From contig NC_069126.1 of assembly GCF_026914265.1 (NCBI RefSeq), forward strand, positions 39,962,421 to 40,026,420: a stretch of DNA of 64,000 bases, written 5' to 3'. A program made the translations under genes and the position numbers. The stretch's first letter is position 1. Every line of letters starts with the position of its first letter. The notes beneath the pieces are model-generated. The model had not been told where the DNA came from and did not search any database. It was given only the letters and a program-made list of their open reading frames with translations. This DNA comes from Mya arenaria. Lineage: Eukaryota > Mollusca > Bivalvia > Myida > Myidae. Shown here piece by piece: positions 42,301-49,429 of this stretch.

Positions 42301-44529
42301 TGGCAATAGTTGTCGTGGTTTTCATTCTAAGGCGGAACTACGCTCTCATTTGCAATGTTGCCCTAATAAAGAAAAGTGGTTTGTATAGTCTTGCTCATTT
42401 AAACAAATTAAGAAGACGTCGCTTCCGCCACACCGCCAATTTTTATTCATTGAGATTTTAATTCATGTCATCCAACTATTACACAATTAAAGCAGTCACT
42501 TTCTCTATACGTTGAATGTTGAATTACTGTAAATCCGATATCTTATACTGTAATTTCGATTCAAAATATTCCGTCTGTAGCTGTCGATTGTCCTTCGTTA
42601 CCGAATTGTATTTATTTTGCCTGACCTGTTAAATTTATACTGCTTTAGGAACAATGTTTTATAAGCTTTTTATCATTACTCTTATATGGCAGTCACAATT
42701 ATGTTTTAGTTGTATCAAGTTAGTACATAGACGAATACAGTTGGTTGTTTCTTTTTGACAATATTAATTTATATATTAATAAAAACATTTTGACGATATT
42801 CCTTAAGTCATAAACTAATTAAACAGAAAACTTAGCGTAGCTTTAATTTTTAGTCTCGCAATAAGGCACCCAATACGATTAATATTTCAACTGTTGTCAA
42901 AGTTGTTTTTCATTGTCCTTCAACCGTATTCTTGATTTCAGCTGATCCTGCTGAGCGATCCATGTGAGTCTTTACATACATATACAAACTCATCAGACAC
43001 TAGCTGCCTCATTTCAGTTATTGAAGCCAAAATGAAAACTGGCGCCATAGTTCTACATTTTAGTAGATTTTACATGTATATTTTTAGTGGAAAGTATTGT
43101 TTTCCTTTATTTTATATAACACTTTACATACTTATAAGTATGGAATTAACGGCGTAACAAATATTACATTGTGAAAATAAACGTGTGTATATATCAAATT
43201 CACAACAGATTTATTGAATAAAATATTACTTCAACATTGTATGGGGTTTATGTTGAGGCTTTTGACTTATGAACTTGTTTCTGTATTTTTCATATAATAA
43301 TTGTTGCTGTTTACCATGTTTAGATTAAAAATAAAAAGTAAAATGATTGGCACAAGAGTTTATTTCATGTTAGACCTGGTAAAGACAACCCCGGATATAA
43401 CGCAGCCCAGACATACGAGGACATGTCCATGACACCAGATACATCGGTCTACGATACTCTTAGTTAGTAATACAATTTAGTTTGATAATTTAGTTTTTTT
43501 TCAATCTTTGATAAGTGTGTCACTTTTCTGTAATCAGTATTTAATCTGGGCATTATAAGTATTGACATGGTATTCTGAAAATCATATACAAATATATATT
43601 GAGATTGTAGTTATTCTTAAACACTGATATACATGTATGACTTCGTTATTTACTCTCCATCGTGTAACCTTTCAGAATCTGGAGACAATGGGTAAGTTAA
43701 AAACATGAAAATAGTATATTGAAACTGTCATACGTAATAACTTGATTACATTAGGTATATTTATAATACATATGAATTCTAATGGTCAGCATCCAATATT
43801 ATACACGTTTTATAAGTTGTCCACAGGTTAATTTTTTTATAAGTTTTCTCATTGAAATATTTTGACAGGTAAGTTGTTATCATAGGATTACTTTGACGGC
43901 GACCTTTACAACTTTACAATTGTATGTGTACATTTTGGTAATACATCATGTTCTTGTCATTTTTGTTTCTCACATTTATTTTATTTTGACTAATCTTTAA
44001 TATACCTATTCACCATGAATGACATTGTTGGTAAAATACAGGTTACGTTATTTTTCAGACCTGATAATTTACACGTGTACACGCCGTTGGACGAGTTAAA
44101 TTCAAAGTCGCACGTGTACTATGAAAATACCAAGAAAGGTATAAACAATGTATACATTATAACAGACGGCGGTGTGTTCCTGCATATTTGAGTAATCTGT
44201 CTATGACTGTATAACAATCAAATTATGCAAACGAATCAAAACGACATATAGTTACATGTATGATATAGTTATAACAAACACGTTTGTCTTGAGCTTTAAT
44301 GGTGACAAAGTATTAATCACACACTACTTTGTATATATTGTAACGTACGTTTAATGTGATATTACCATTATTTTGGGTCTAAAGCACAATCAAAATCACC
44401 ATATCTTTATTAAAATTCATGTGATTAACTAACTGACATCTTTTTTTCCTTAATCCTTTCCATTTGCTTGCAGAAGATCACGTTTACAACAATACGGTAC
44501 TGAATAATCCGGTACAGACAGGGCTCTAA
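18260..44529 (+). CDS. Ig/FN3 single-pass receptor with a tyrosine-motif tail (13 exons)
   Basis: Reconstructed exons: 18260-18320, 20140-20502, 24865-25182, 26669-26959, 28118-28396, 36836-37153, 41483-41791, 42229-42378, 42942-42963, 43374-43462, 43676-43691, 44059-44138, 44474-44529. All introns are GT-AG and all joins are frame-consistent, giving 783 residues. The order is signal peptide (1-20), Ig domains (about 21-141, 142-247, 248-344, 345-437, 438-543), FN3 (544-646), membrane span (about 655-681) and a tail of about 100 residues. Every ectodomain exon is phase 1-1, as in families built by exon shuffling. The tail holds NPGY, YEDM, YDTL, YTPL, YENT and YNNT. By family it should be a plasma-membrane adhesion or immune-type receptor signalling by tyrosine phosphorylation; the ligand is unknown. 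The exon 8 donor is the weakest call. Transcript evidence is lacking. Confidence 0.82.
18321..20139. other. Intron 1 of the Ig receptor gene
   Basis: AT-rich, no exon or identifiable transposon recognised. It begins GTGAGT and ends TTGCAG. Confidence 0.65.
20140..20502 (+). CDS. Ig receptor exon 2: first Ig domain
   Basis: Bounded by TTGCAG and G|GTACTT, phase 1-1, 121 codons. It starts GTEAQVVTLSPTSPTV. The B-strand cysteine is in LTLTCET, the core Trp in YIIWVKL, and the F strand reads DNGSRWKCQVQVDG. The extra cysteines DCYPPF and YACPA suggest a second disulphide. Potential N-glycosylation sites are NST and NVS. Confidence 0.85.
21087..22267 (-). mobile_element. hAT DNA transposon relic with 8-bp target duplication
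   Basis: The element begins TAGGGATGAAAATCGGATA and ends with the inverse CATCCCTA, giving inverted termini rich in ATATCCGAATA motifs. Identical 8-bp copies of CTAGTAAT flank it (21079-21086 and 22268-22275), the target-duplication size of hAT elements. At 1181 bp it is too short for a full transposase. Only a BED zinc-finger fragment remains. Confidence 0.88.
21370..21675 (-). pseudogene. BED zinc-finger N-terminal fragment of a hAT transposase
   Basis: From the ATG at 21675 (minus strand) the protein begins MPPKVTSSVWKYFTK and contains a BED finger: CNLCS, then the histidines of SNLRNHMKKHP. BED fingers bind DNA at the N terminus of many hAT transposases. The RNase H-like catalytic region and the hAT dimerisation domain are absent. 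The frame ends after about 100 codons inside the element, so it is a transposon fragment and not a host zinc-finger gene. Confidence 0.78.
23739..23841. repeat. Inverted repeat, perfect 23-nt core arms
   Basis: Core arm 23753-23775 is the exact reverse complement of 23805-23827, with a 29-nt loop. Imperfect pairing continues outward to about 23739 and 23841. It may be a small foldback element in intron 2. Confidence 0.85.
24865..25182 (+). CDS. Ig receptor exon 3: second Ig domain
   Basis: Bounded by TTTTGCAG and GTGAGT, phase 1-1, 106 codons. It is a clear C2/I-set Ig domain with TTLQCRTSGGIPAAKVNWF (B-strand Cys and core Trp) and FDQSGQIYCSANNVG (F-strand Cys). Glycosylation sites NVT and NFT are present. 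Confidence 0.9.
26208..26359 (+). pseudogene. Decayed half-Ig exon, copy 1
   Basis: After an intact acceptor (TTTCTCAG) the phase-1 frame reads YPPLLPSFKYGTTTG and later GEADANLAPHTYTWSG, the first half of an Ig domain up to the core Trp. The B-strand cysteine is missing. The frame reaches TAA at 26366 and no good donor is seen. The shared HTYTWSG / STYSWSG ending marks it as a paralogue of the next remnant. Confidence 0.55.
26386..26546 (+). pseudogene. Decayed half-Ig exon, copy 2
   Basis: After TTGGCTTTAG the frame reads PPYDVTLRYYYGVTG, ILAGEAF, then an in-frame TGA (26481-26483), then LSCTADSSPPSTYSWSG and TAA (26544-26546). The motif pattern is plainly an Ig B-to-C-strand half domain, and the two stops make it non-functional. 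Confidence 0.7.
26669..26959 (+). CDS. Ig receptor exon 4: third Ig domain
   Basis: Bounded by TATTTCAG and GTGAGT, phase 1-1, 97 codons. Joined to exon 3 it starts YGPKTGILQNVS, the usual opening of such repeats. ENLVYQCLYTPGNPP carries the first Cys, DFEWTRSG the core Trp and SDEASYTCNVSS the second Cys. Confidence 0.9.
26960..28117. other. Intron 4 of the Ig receptor gene
   Basis: AT-rich, nothing recognised. Confidence 0.65.
28118..28396 (+). CDS. Ig receptor exon 5: fourth Ig domain
   Basis: Bounded by ATTTTTAG and GTAAGT, phase 1-1, 93 codons. It begins YGAENLMLQLNNVS. The Ig cysteines are in NHMQCSLES and SDAGVYTCSGYNQYG. The usual core Trp is absent (VSYMTLTKDG). A LINE tail begins within a few bases of the donor. 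Confidence 0.88.
28762..29581 (-). pseudogene. Post-RT C-terminal region of LINE ORF2
   Basis: Two overlapping frames together cover the thumb/C-terminal part (STILPIPTYGCELWGYSD, LYGDLGRYPI). A Cys-rich end has CNVCHSGEVGDEFHYLFKC, the CCHC-like motif common at the end of such ORF2 proteins. The frame changes near 29150. Confidence 0.85.
29538..30218 (-). pseudogene. Reverse transcriptase domain of LINE ORF2
   Basis: 226 open codons with canonical RT blocks: CCFIDFQKAFDSVWR, GVRQGENLSPILFSLFLNDL and VILYADDTVLFV (YADD catalytic box), then WKLDINFDKTKIM and FKYLGILFS. The upstream finger region is in another frame (separated near 30220), so the enzyme as a whole is broken although this core is intact. 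Confidence 0.9.
30310..31101 (-). pseudogene. Endonuclease-to-RT linker of LINE ORF2
   Basis: 263 open codons ending in the start of the RT fold (KLKSGKATGLDRVPNEYIK, LFNIVFDTGCIPESW, IKPIYKNKGD). An in-frame stop follows at LNY. Confidence 0.85.
31185..32040 (-). pseudogene. AP-endonuclease domain of LINE ORF2
   Basis: The minus strand reads SCLNVCGLTSKL near 32010, FSCFETHCDEFD, then MILLGDFNART (31604), SVIDYVIAS and SEYCPLLSDVH, the ordered blocks of LINE APE-type endonucleases. A stop lies near 31640 between the two halves. The usual SDH motif is altered to SEY. Confidence 0.85.
32090..33227 (-). pseudogene. LINE ORF1 (coiled coil plus L1-type RNA-binding domains), frameshifted
   Basis: It starts MEPRPDQAEDPRTPSNWG near 33227. 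A leucine/asparagine-rich coiled coil (32801-32620) follows, then CREMRDNLVFTNIAEV, the RRM-like entry of L1-type ORF1 proteins. After a shift, the C-terminal basic region reads KCRELYPLVRHFRAQ and LFVDGREVRAGEID (32341-32084). Such proteins coat LINE RNA as trimers. Breaks occur near 33073, 32820 and 32508. Confidence 0.75.
36836..37153 (+). CDS. Ig receptor exon 6: fifth, membrane-proximal Ig domain
   Basis: Bounded by TTCTTTCAG and GTATTT, phase 1-1, 106 codons. It has Ig topology (VEVQLNFTARQ, FVWKRCS, NLSIMDVQIQDYGMYQLSVSNG). However, Tyr replaces the B-strand cysteine and Leu the F-strand cysteine, so the canonical disulphide is lost. A separate CSNRSSC pair lies in the C-C' region. Confidence 0.85.
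37996..38149. repeat. Long near-perfect palindrome (about 58-bp arms) abutting piggyBac
   Basis: Arm 37996-38054 pairs with 38092-38149 with only a few mismatches or indels. The 37-nt spacer itself contains a small hairpin (AGTCCTTCGGACT). The right arm ends exactly at the TTAA where the piggyBac element begins. Confidence 0.92.
38152..40835 (-). mobile_element. Apparently intact piggyBac DNA transposon
   Basis: Both ends are flanked by TTAA (38148-38151 and 40836-40839), the piggyBac target. Terminal inverted repeats begin CCCATTTCATTC on both sides. A related sub-terminal motif (ATTCGGGATACACC) is repeated near the right end. The 2684-bp element contains one uninterrupted transposase frame on the minus strand and lies in intron 6 of the Ig receptor gene. 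Confidence 0.92.
38870..40567 (-). CDS. piggyBac transposase (DDE_Tnp_1_7 family), 565 aa
   Basis: The first ATG on the minus strand is at 40567, giving 565 residues; the frame runs a few codons further upstream without another ATG. The N terminus is acidic. The catalytic DDD triad is visible as VTVDES (about D236), VFMDNFYS (about D314) and KGVDLFDQ (about D423). The C terminus has a Cys-rich zinc-binding domain (CMECRS, CSTCN, CKDC). The enzyme cuts and pastes the element at TTAA sites without footprints. The frame is full length with no stop or shift, unlike every other transposon in the window, so recent arrival or activity is plausible. A domesticated PGBD gene is less likely because matching terminal repeats are present. 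Confidence 0.93.
   Translation of the reverse strand: MNRTLDLSDGSDIEVDSDADDVNLLGTNLEDVDRDRNNNETLNDDIWLRFFDDDQDYQDDFEGFQNDWVTEMFSPRLPNGYTKRGGPAELHPEEARPAHYFDLLWGQDFWDLLVEETNRYADQQRAENPPSRFAPKWTPVDRPTMKAFVGLTFVMGILRLPARNDYWRTSKIMFTTSFNSIMPRDRFNLIWRYLHLTDNQQPQETPDKLRKIRPMMTYLNDKFMNAYTPYGNVTVDESMVKFKGRLGFRQYLPSKPIKWGIKLWALAESTTGYLHRFQIYTGREEGVQGKGLSHRVVHELTSHLRFSNVRVFMDNFYSSPDLFTSLLNVGIYACGTVRSNRKGLPPQLLPKNVKLPKHEFKVAQKDDVMACCWQDTKPVMVLSSFHDPDAVGTVNRRSGNPQQQRVRVPKAIEDYQRHMKGVDLFDQMVGYYMPNHRSRKWWRRLFHHMQMSAAHNAYIIAHDSNPEVIQREWPQFQDFVEDLAEDLIGNYKASRAAPLTNIENLPPVPREQHEIKSKLFEKKKSCMECRSRAAVGIRVRATQSGCSTCNVPVCKDCVARHVQRV
41483..41791 (+). CDS. Ig receptor exon 7: fibronectin type III domain
   Basis: Bounded by AATTGCAG and GTGAGT, phase 1-1, 103 codons. 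It is an FN3 fold: AVLTWIPGFDNGSPQEFHI with the core Trp, YRKL, and NLEPGIEYFVSLFAANEVG with the L-x-P-x-x-x-Y signature. Confidence 0.92.
41792..42228. other. Intron 7 of the Ig receptor gene
   Basis: AT-rich, nothing recognised. Confidence 0.65.
42229..42378 (+). CDS. Ig receptor exon 8: transmembrane segment
   Basis: After AATTTCAG the frame reads DHTDPSPN, then a Gly/Ala/Val/Ile-rich membrane span ending VVVVFIL, then RRN as the stop-transfer charge. The donor is uncertain: G|GTTTGT at 42379 and A|GTGGTT at 42376 both give the phase 1 needed by the next exon. I prefer 42378 as the exon end. Confidence 0.72.
42379..43373. other. Introns 8 and 9 around microexon 9
   Basis: Intron 8 (42379-42941) and intron 9 (42964-43373) are AT-rich with no recognised element. 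Confidence 0.55.
42942..42963 (+). CDS. Ig receptor exon 9: 22-nt microexon
   Basis: Bounded by GATTTCAG and GTGAGT. It encodes DPAERS plus flanking split codons, entering in phase 1 and leaving in phase 2. Its phases are exactly those needed between exons 8 and 10. Confidence 0.65.
43374..43462 (+). CDS. Ig receptor exon 10: tail with NPGY, YEDM and YDTL
   Basis: After CATGTTAG the frame reads PGKDNPGYNAAQTYEDM and ends TSVYDTL. NPGY fits a PTB-domain/endocytosis motif, YEDM fits the YxxM PI3-kinase SH2 site and SVYDTL fits the ITIM consensus. The donor GTTAGT follows. If it is not used, a TAG stop comes at 43465, giving a short tail. Confidence 0.72.
43676..43691 (+). CDS. Ig receptor exon 11: 16-nt microexon
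   Basis: Bounded by CCTTTCAG and GTAAGT, coding SGDN with split codons on both sides (phase 1 in, phase 2 out). It is accepted because both splice sites are good and it restores the frame between exons 10 and 12. Confidence 0.6.
43692..44058. other. Intron 11 of the Ig receptor gene
   Basis: AT-rich, nothing recognised. Confidence 0.5.
44059..44138 (+). CDS. Ig receptor exon 12: tail with HVYTPL and HVYYENT
   Basis: Bounded by TTTTTCAG and G|GTATAA. It reads PDNLHVYTPLDELNSK then SHVYYENTKK. YTPL is ITIM-like except for His at -2, and YENT fits a YxN Grb2-type SH2 site. Confidence 0.72.
44139..44473. other. Intron 12 of the Ig receptor gene
   Basis: AT-rich, nothing recognised. Confidence 0.5.
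44474..44529 (+). CDS. Ig receptor exon 13: C-terminus with HVYNNT
   Basis: After GCTTGCAG the frame reads EDHVYNNTVLNNPVQTGL and TAA at 44527. The third HVY motif repeats the pattern of exon 12, so the two tail exons may have arisen by duplication. Confidence 0.75.
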
Positions 44530-46022
44530 GTGGATAATTGCAACTGTAAACATGACAACAAGACGCCGCAAGAGGATGTGAAAACTTTTAACAATACCAA
44601 TTTAATAACATATTCAATGATTTTGTTTCCCCAATACAGTCTGTGAACTAGCGATTAATCGACGGACAAAGTATTGCAATTTGAGAAGAAATGAAAGGAC
44701 ATTTTCTGTGTTCATATAAAAGATGTATAAACATAAAAATATCGCCATAATGTGTTGGGATTAGATATATTAATAAGAAGTCACATGAGGAACAAGACAT
44801 TGTGACATGATTACATTAAGGTGACGTTGAACTGATACTTGTATCGGAATTAAAATTAACTGAGTAGAAAGTTAAATTACACTAGTATATATTCAATTAA
44901 TAAAGATTATTAGCATTTTAAAAGTTTGGTCCGTAAAGCATTAAGCATATGACTTTATGATTAATAGAAACATTTCACAACCCAAAGCAAAACAAGTATA
45001 TTTAAAAAGCATGTTATAAAACCTACCTAGATAATTATTTAATTTACAATTACGCGACATTTCAAGGATATATTCATTGTATAATTTCTGTTTTGTTCTA
45101 AACAAACCTATATTGGTCTGTTGAAGGTGCAAAAACAGCAGGGAGATGTTTTTGCTTCAAATGTTTAAATGAAGAAAAGAACCAAACATCCGAAGAACCA
45201 TTATCTACCTCTAAAGGAGAGCATAAATTATTGTCATTACCTAAACCTCAAATATATATATTCTGAGACAGAATATAGGTTTTGTTATACAATTACTTCT
45301 CTATATATACATAAACAGGTTAAAATCACGCCTGAAACTATCATCGCATACATAGAAATGTAATGGTGTTGTTATGATAGGTAAGTAAAAACAATTATCT
45401 ATCCTGACTAAGCACACTTTTTATCAATATATTCTGACAAATCAACTTTATATAACCAGACTTATCGCATTTAATGCAAAAGGTAAGTTTTTACCCACAA
45501 ATAGTATCCTTATTTCAGCGTGTATTTCAGACATTAAAAGATTGTCAAAACACAATCCAGCTTGGAAATTAATCAAACTTCTATATAGCATAAAAGCTTC
45601 CTGGCAGGGTAAAATATACAGAGATGTTGTATATTATTTTAGGAAATATTTGAGATTGTTTAAAGCAACTTTGTTGTTGTTTTTTAAATTTCTGGACATG
45701 ATCACCTTGTCTAATGCTTATTATATATCATCATTATAAAAGTTGTTGTTTTTTAGTAAAACTCGGGCTTATATATATATAGCTTATATTGGGAAATAAA
45801 CTACCTGAGATTAAAATAATAAAGAGTGCACATGCGACACTATTGTCATTTTATTTAAAAAATGGTCGTCATAAATAACCGATAACGATTAGAATGATAC
45901 ATAGGGAAACAGCAAAGACAAGCCGAAATGCAAAAAAAAGAGACAGAAAGGGTCTCATGCTAAACGAGAGACACAAAACGCCACAAAATAATCAAGTGAG
46001 ACACTTCAAATATCTTTTCCTG
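44530..46022. other. 3' UTR of the Ig receptor gene and intergenic sequence
   Basis: An AATAAA at 44899-44904 is the likely polyadenylation signal, giving a 3' UTR of about 390 nt. From there to 46022 the sequence is AT-rich. No phosphatase D1 or ectodomain exons are visible ahead of the D2 pseudogene. Confidence 0.55.
44899..44904 (+). promoter_or_regulatory. Candidate polyadenylation signal of the Ig receptor gene
   Basis: Canonical AATAAA about 370 nt after the stop codon, on the coding strand. Confidence 0.45.
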
Positions 46023-46157
46023 AGTTTCAAAACGAAACACCTCTTCTTGTTTGCACAGACACCTCTGCCTGACACAGTTTCCGATTTCATCACATTTGCT
46101 GTTCAAGAAAATTGTTCCTGTATCGTGAGTATGGAAGCAAAGTTGGAAAATCATAAG
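46023..46157 (+). pseudogene. D2 pseudogene exon matching exon 17
   Basis: Same length (135 nt) as exon 17 and open. It reads AQTPLPDTVSDFITFAVQEN against AQTPLPDAVADFIAFAVQEN downstream. The preceding AG is mutated to TG, so splicing is lost. Confidence 0.9.
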
Positions 46158-46513
46158 GTAATAGTTGACTGGTCAAATGACTGTTCTTAACTTTAGTTGG
46201 AGATAACGTTGTGTTTTAATCTAATTACGTTATTAATATCATATCGCAAAATAGCTTAACCATCAAGCAATAACGTATATATACGATATATATGACTCGT
46301 GCAATAAGTTCTAACTTGACGTTTTCAATGAATAACGTTGAAAAATATATGATTAAGCATTGTTTATACATTGAACCCTAAAATTCATAAAATACTCGCT
46401 TTGATAAATATCAGAACACTAATAAATTCCGTATTGAATAACCACTTCTATGATATCCGCTATTTCTCATTCAGATGTGAGAAAATTGTTTCCTGCTATA
46501 TTGTTTTATACAG

Positions 46514-46642
46514 GGGATTGGCTTGTACTTTCCTGGTGACAATCAGACAATGAAGATGGGTATGGTTTCCGTACGATCCTCCACAGATCAAAGTGCCAAA
46601 CACTTTTTAAAAATAATGCTGCACTTTGAACTCGAAAGAGAG
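46514..46642 (+). pseudogene. D2 pseudogene exon with no counterpart in the intact gene
   Basis: It follows a pyrimidine-rich acceptor (TTTTATACAG) and ends GAG|GTGATA, with 43 open codons and phase 0-0. It reads GLYFPGDNQ, MGMVSVRSS and AKHFLKIM. This matches the PTP segment with a YWP-type motif, a central beta hairpin and a final beta strand that normally precedes the WPD region. Its phase fits exactly between exons 17 and 18 of the downstream gene, where such an exon is missing. Confidence 0.78.
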
Positions 46643-47211
46643 GTGATATTTAAGATTGGTTTAAAAAATGATATGCAATATTAATTGTTTATTGCGTATA
46701 TCAAAAAACAAATATAGCATATAGAGGTTAGCAACATCAACAGCAACAACACAGTGTGCCAAAATAACCTTTTTACCCTGGTAGCTACATACTTTGAGAT
46801 TTCTGTAGCCCGAGCCAGATTTCCGTAGTCAATCTTTTACATATTTTTCGGTAACAACGTATTTAAAGTCCTTTTTAAAAATCAAAACCACATCAAATCT
46901 TGAATATCTCTCAAAAACAATATTGATAGTCAGAAGTATTATTTTCCCAAACATAATTATATTCAAGCTTGACCAGGTAGATCACTGTTTCAGAAATTAT
47001 CCGTAGCGATGAGAAATTATCCGAAAGTCAGTAAACGGTGTCGAGGTAAACATTGTCAACACCAATGTCACATCCACAATGAACACAACCAACTACACTA
47101 CCCTCACTACCATCAACAACAACATCATAATCATCATCACCACCACCAAAAACTACCTTTAAATCATTGTAAAGCATTGCCTGTAAATATTATGTTTTCG
47201 TTGGAATTTAG

Positions 47212-48243
47212 ACCAAGAAAGGTATGATAATTCCACACTATAAGTACCTTGACTTGGATACAACACTAAATGTTCTAGGTCGACAGAAAACATTGTTGCC
47301 TTCATCAAAGAATTTGAAGAATCATCAAAATCATCTCACCTAAAGCACAGATACTCTTACATTGTCTGTCCATACAAACTTTGATTTGGCTCCCGTTCTT
47401 CTTCAAATGGTATCGTTGTGTAATTATTAAGAATAAGTTTGGTATCACAACAAAGAAAATATCTCTGAAATACAAAGCTACGCTGTCTTAAGTATAACAA
47501 ATATAAAAAAGAGAATTGTGCGTAATTCGAATATTGATTGGTATAGAAAAAATGTAAATTAACCATCCAAAAATACAAAGTAGATAAACGAAGAGATAAC
47601 GTTTTATTTCTGTTATCTTTGATACCACTTTTGACACGACCATTTTAACAGGAACGGTGCGGGTAAGAGCGGCCTTTTCTGTGTTGTCTCCACAGTACTT
47701 GAAACATTGCGTGAAGATAATGAAGTCAGTGTGTCAATGCGGTGAAGACAGTCAGAGCTAGACGACCGCTCGCTCCTCCAAATAAGGTAATTTAAAACTA
47801 AAGTCCTCTATAAATGGGTTAGATTGTATATGTAGACAACGCTGCTGAGTAATACTGTTTTACAATGGTACAATAGAAACCACAGGGACAGACTAAGTAG
47901 CGAAACAATTAACATTCACCATGTAAAAAGGCATAAGGTGAAAGGCCCAATACTCATTAAACGAAATACTCAATAATGCCATTTATGACGTCGGTTATTC
48001 AGCTGTTCTATTTATCTCTCACCTGATAAAGACTGATTGAAGTAAAATAGTGTTTTGATATTTTGGGTTTGACTTGCTTTTGTATATTGTAAGAAGTATT
48101 ATAATGATTATAAATATTGCATTTTAGTATTATTTTATCTCTTAGGAACAGTTTTACTTCTGTCACGAGTGTATTCTTCATTCAATGAACGTAACAGATG
48201 ACGCTTGATTTAACAACACACTTGGAGATATCCTTAGATAATA
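47212..48243 (+). pseudogene. D2 pseudogene exons matching exons 18, 19 and 20
   Basis: 47212-47367 aligns with exon 18 (IPHYKYLDLD against IPHYDYLDWD) but is 2 nt shorter. 47652-47786 carries NGAGKSGLFCVVST, as downstream, but lacks one base and runs into TGA. 48146 onward reads EQFYFCHECILHS and then TGA. Confidence 0.88.
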
Positions 48244-49429
48244 AACAGTTCTGTATAAATTGGAGCAATAAAACAAACACATGAAGATATACATTTGACA
48301 GATATATGATGATATGTTAAGTTATGTTTTCATAATTTGCAGACACTGTGACAATTACACATTAAGCATGAGTGCAGGTCTGCATAATCCTTATCCACAG
48401 AACTTCAAATGTTAATTTAAACGTTTTTTTGTTTTTTAATCTTTGTAAATAATTTCATCACTTATAGTTTTTCTATTCTTTATACCATATATAGTGTTTT
48501 ATTATACCTGAACGATATCCAAGAGGGAAGGCCTAACATGCAAGCGTACCATGCGATAAAAACAGTTGATAATTAACAGCAATAGTTCAATATATATTCG
48601 CCAATAGCTGCATGTTAAGCATGCCGAAATGATACAGAAATTGTATAACAAATATGTTACCGATCGTTTGTGATTAAAATTGTTTGGCCGTCTACGCTCG
48701 TTGGTATAATTTGAATTGTGTAATGGATGTTATGGATGCAAAATATATTTTCATGATTTTTTATGAACGCATTTTTCTGTATCATTATTATTCAATATAT
48801 ATCAATATTATTATAACTAACTCATTGTGTATGAGTATGTTCTAGAGACCTTTGTAGAAAGCAATTGCTAAACAAAAAGATTTGATATGTCTATGAAAAT
48901 GCATTAAAGATAAAACGTGTTTGTGTTGGGTTTGTTTATAAAAAATTGCTGTAATTAATCGAGCCTTAATGTACTTTCTAGTGTTATGGGCTTTGTTAAG
49001 TATGTCGATAACGACATGTATTGGACGAGAAGATCCATTTATTTGCACGTGAGGTTATAATAAACCATTTTTTGCTATTAATTTATCATGTAAGGGGTGC
49101 ATTGTTTGAATATGCAAACGCAAAATACAAATTTAATAATAATACGTGTTGAATCACCAGAACTAGATGCGATGCAGGCAACCAAACGCTTCCTATTGTA
49201 ATAGTACTTTTATTATACACCTTCTCATAATTTATTTTATATTTTTCGATTTAAACTTTATTAGAACTGATCGCTATCTGTTATGTGTCCATATGTGTAA
49301 TAGCTGGCGCGTATGAATATGATATGTAACTTTGTTTTTAGAAAGGAGGCTACTTAAGTGATTCGGCGAAACCAGTGAGTAGAACCAATTTATTGAACGA
49401 GTGGGATGACTACACTCTGGCTGGAGTAA
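48244..49429. other. Intergenic, no gene recognised
   Basis: AT-rich with short interrupted frames only. Confidence 0.55.

Larger units (their letters stand above)
46023..48243 (+). pseudogene. Duplicated PTP D2-domain pseudogene (5 exons)
   Basis: Five segments match, in order and orientation, the D2 region of the phosphatase gene downstream. 46023-46157 matches exon 17. 46514-46642 is an extra D2 exon. 47212-47367, 47652-47786 and 48146 onward match exons 18, 19 and 20. Intron flanks are also recognisably similar. Damage: the acceptor of the first exon is changed from CAG to CTG, the third exon has lost 2 nt net, the fourth has lost 1 nt leading to TGA, and the last has an in-frame TGA. 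No upstream exons are present. It is a decayed tandem segmental duplicate. Confidence 0.9.

Noticed and set aside
45894..46190. Single-exon gene with PTP-like C-terminal half
   Set aside because: The PTP-like part is the pseudogene copy of exon 17. The N-terminal part is intron read-through before a destroyed acceptor.
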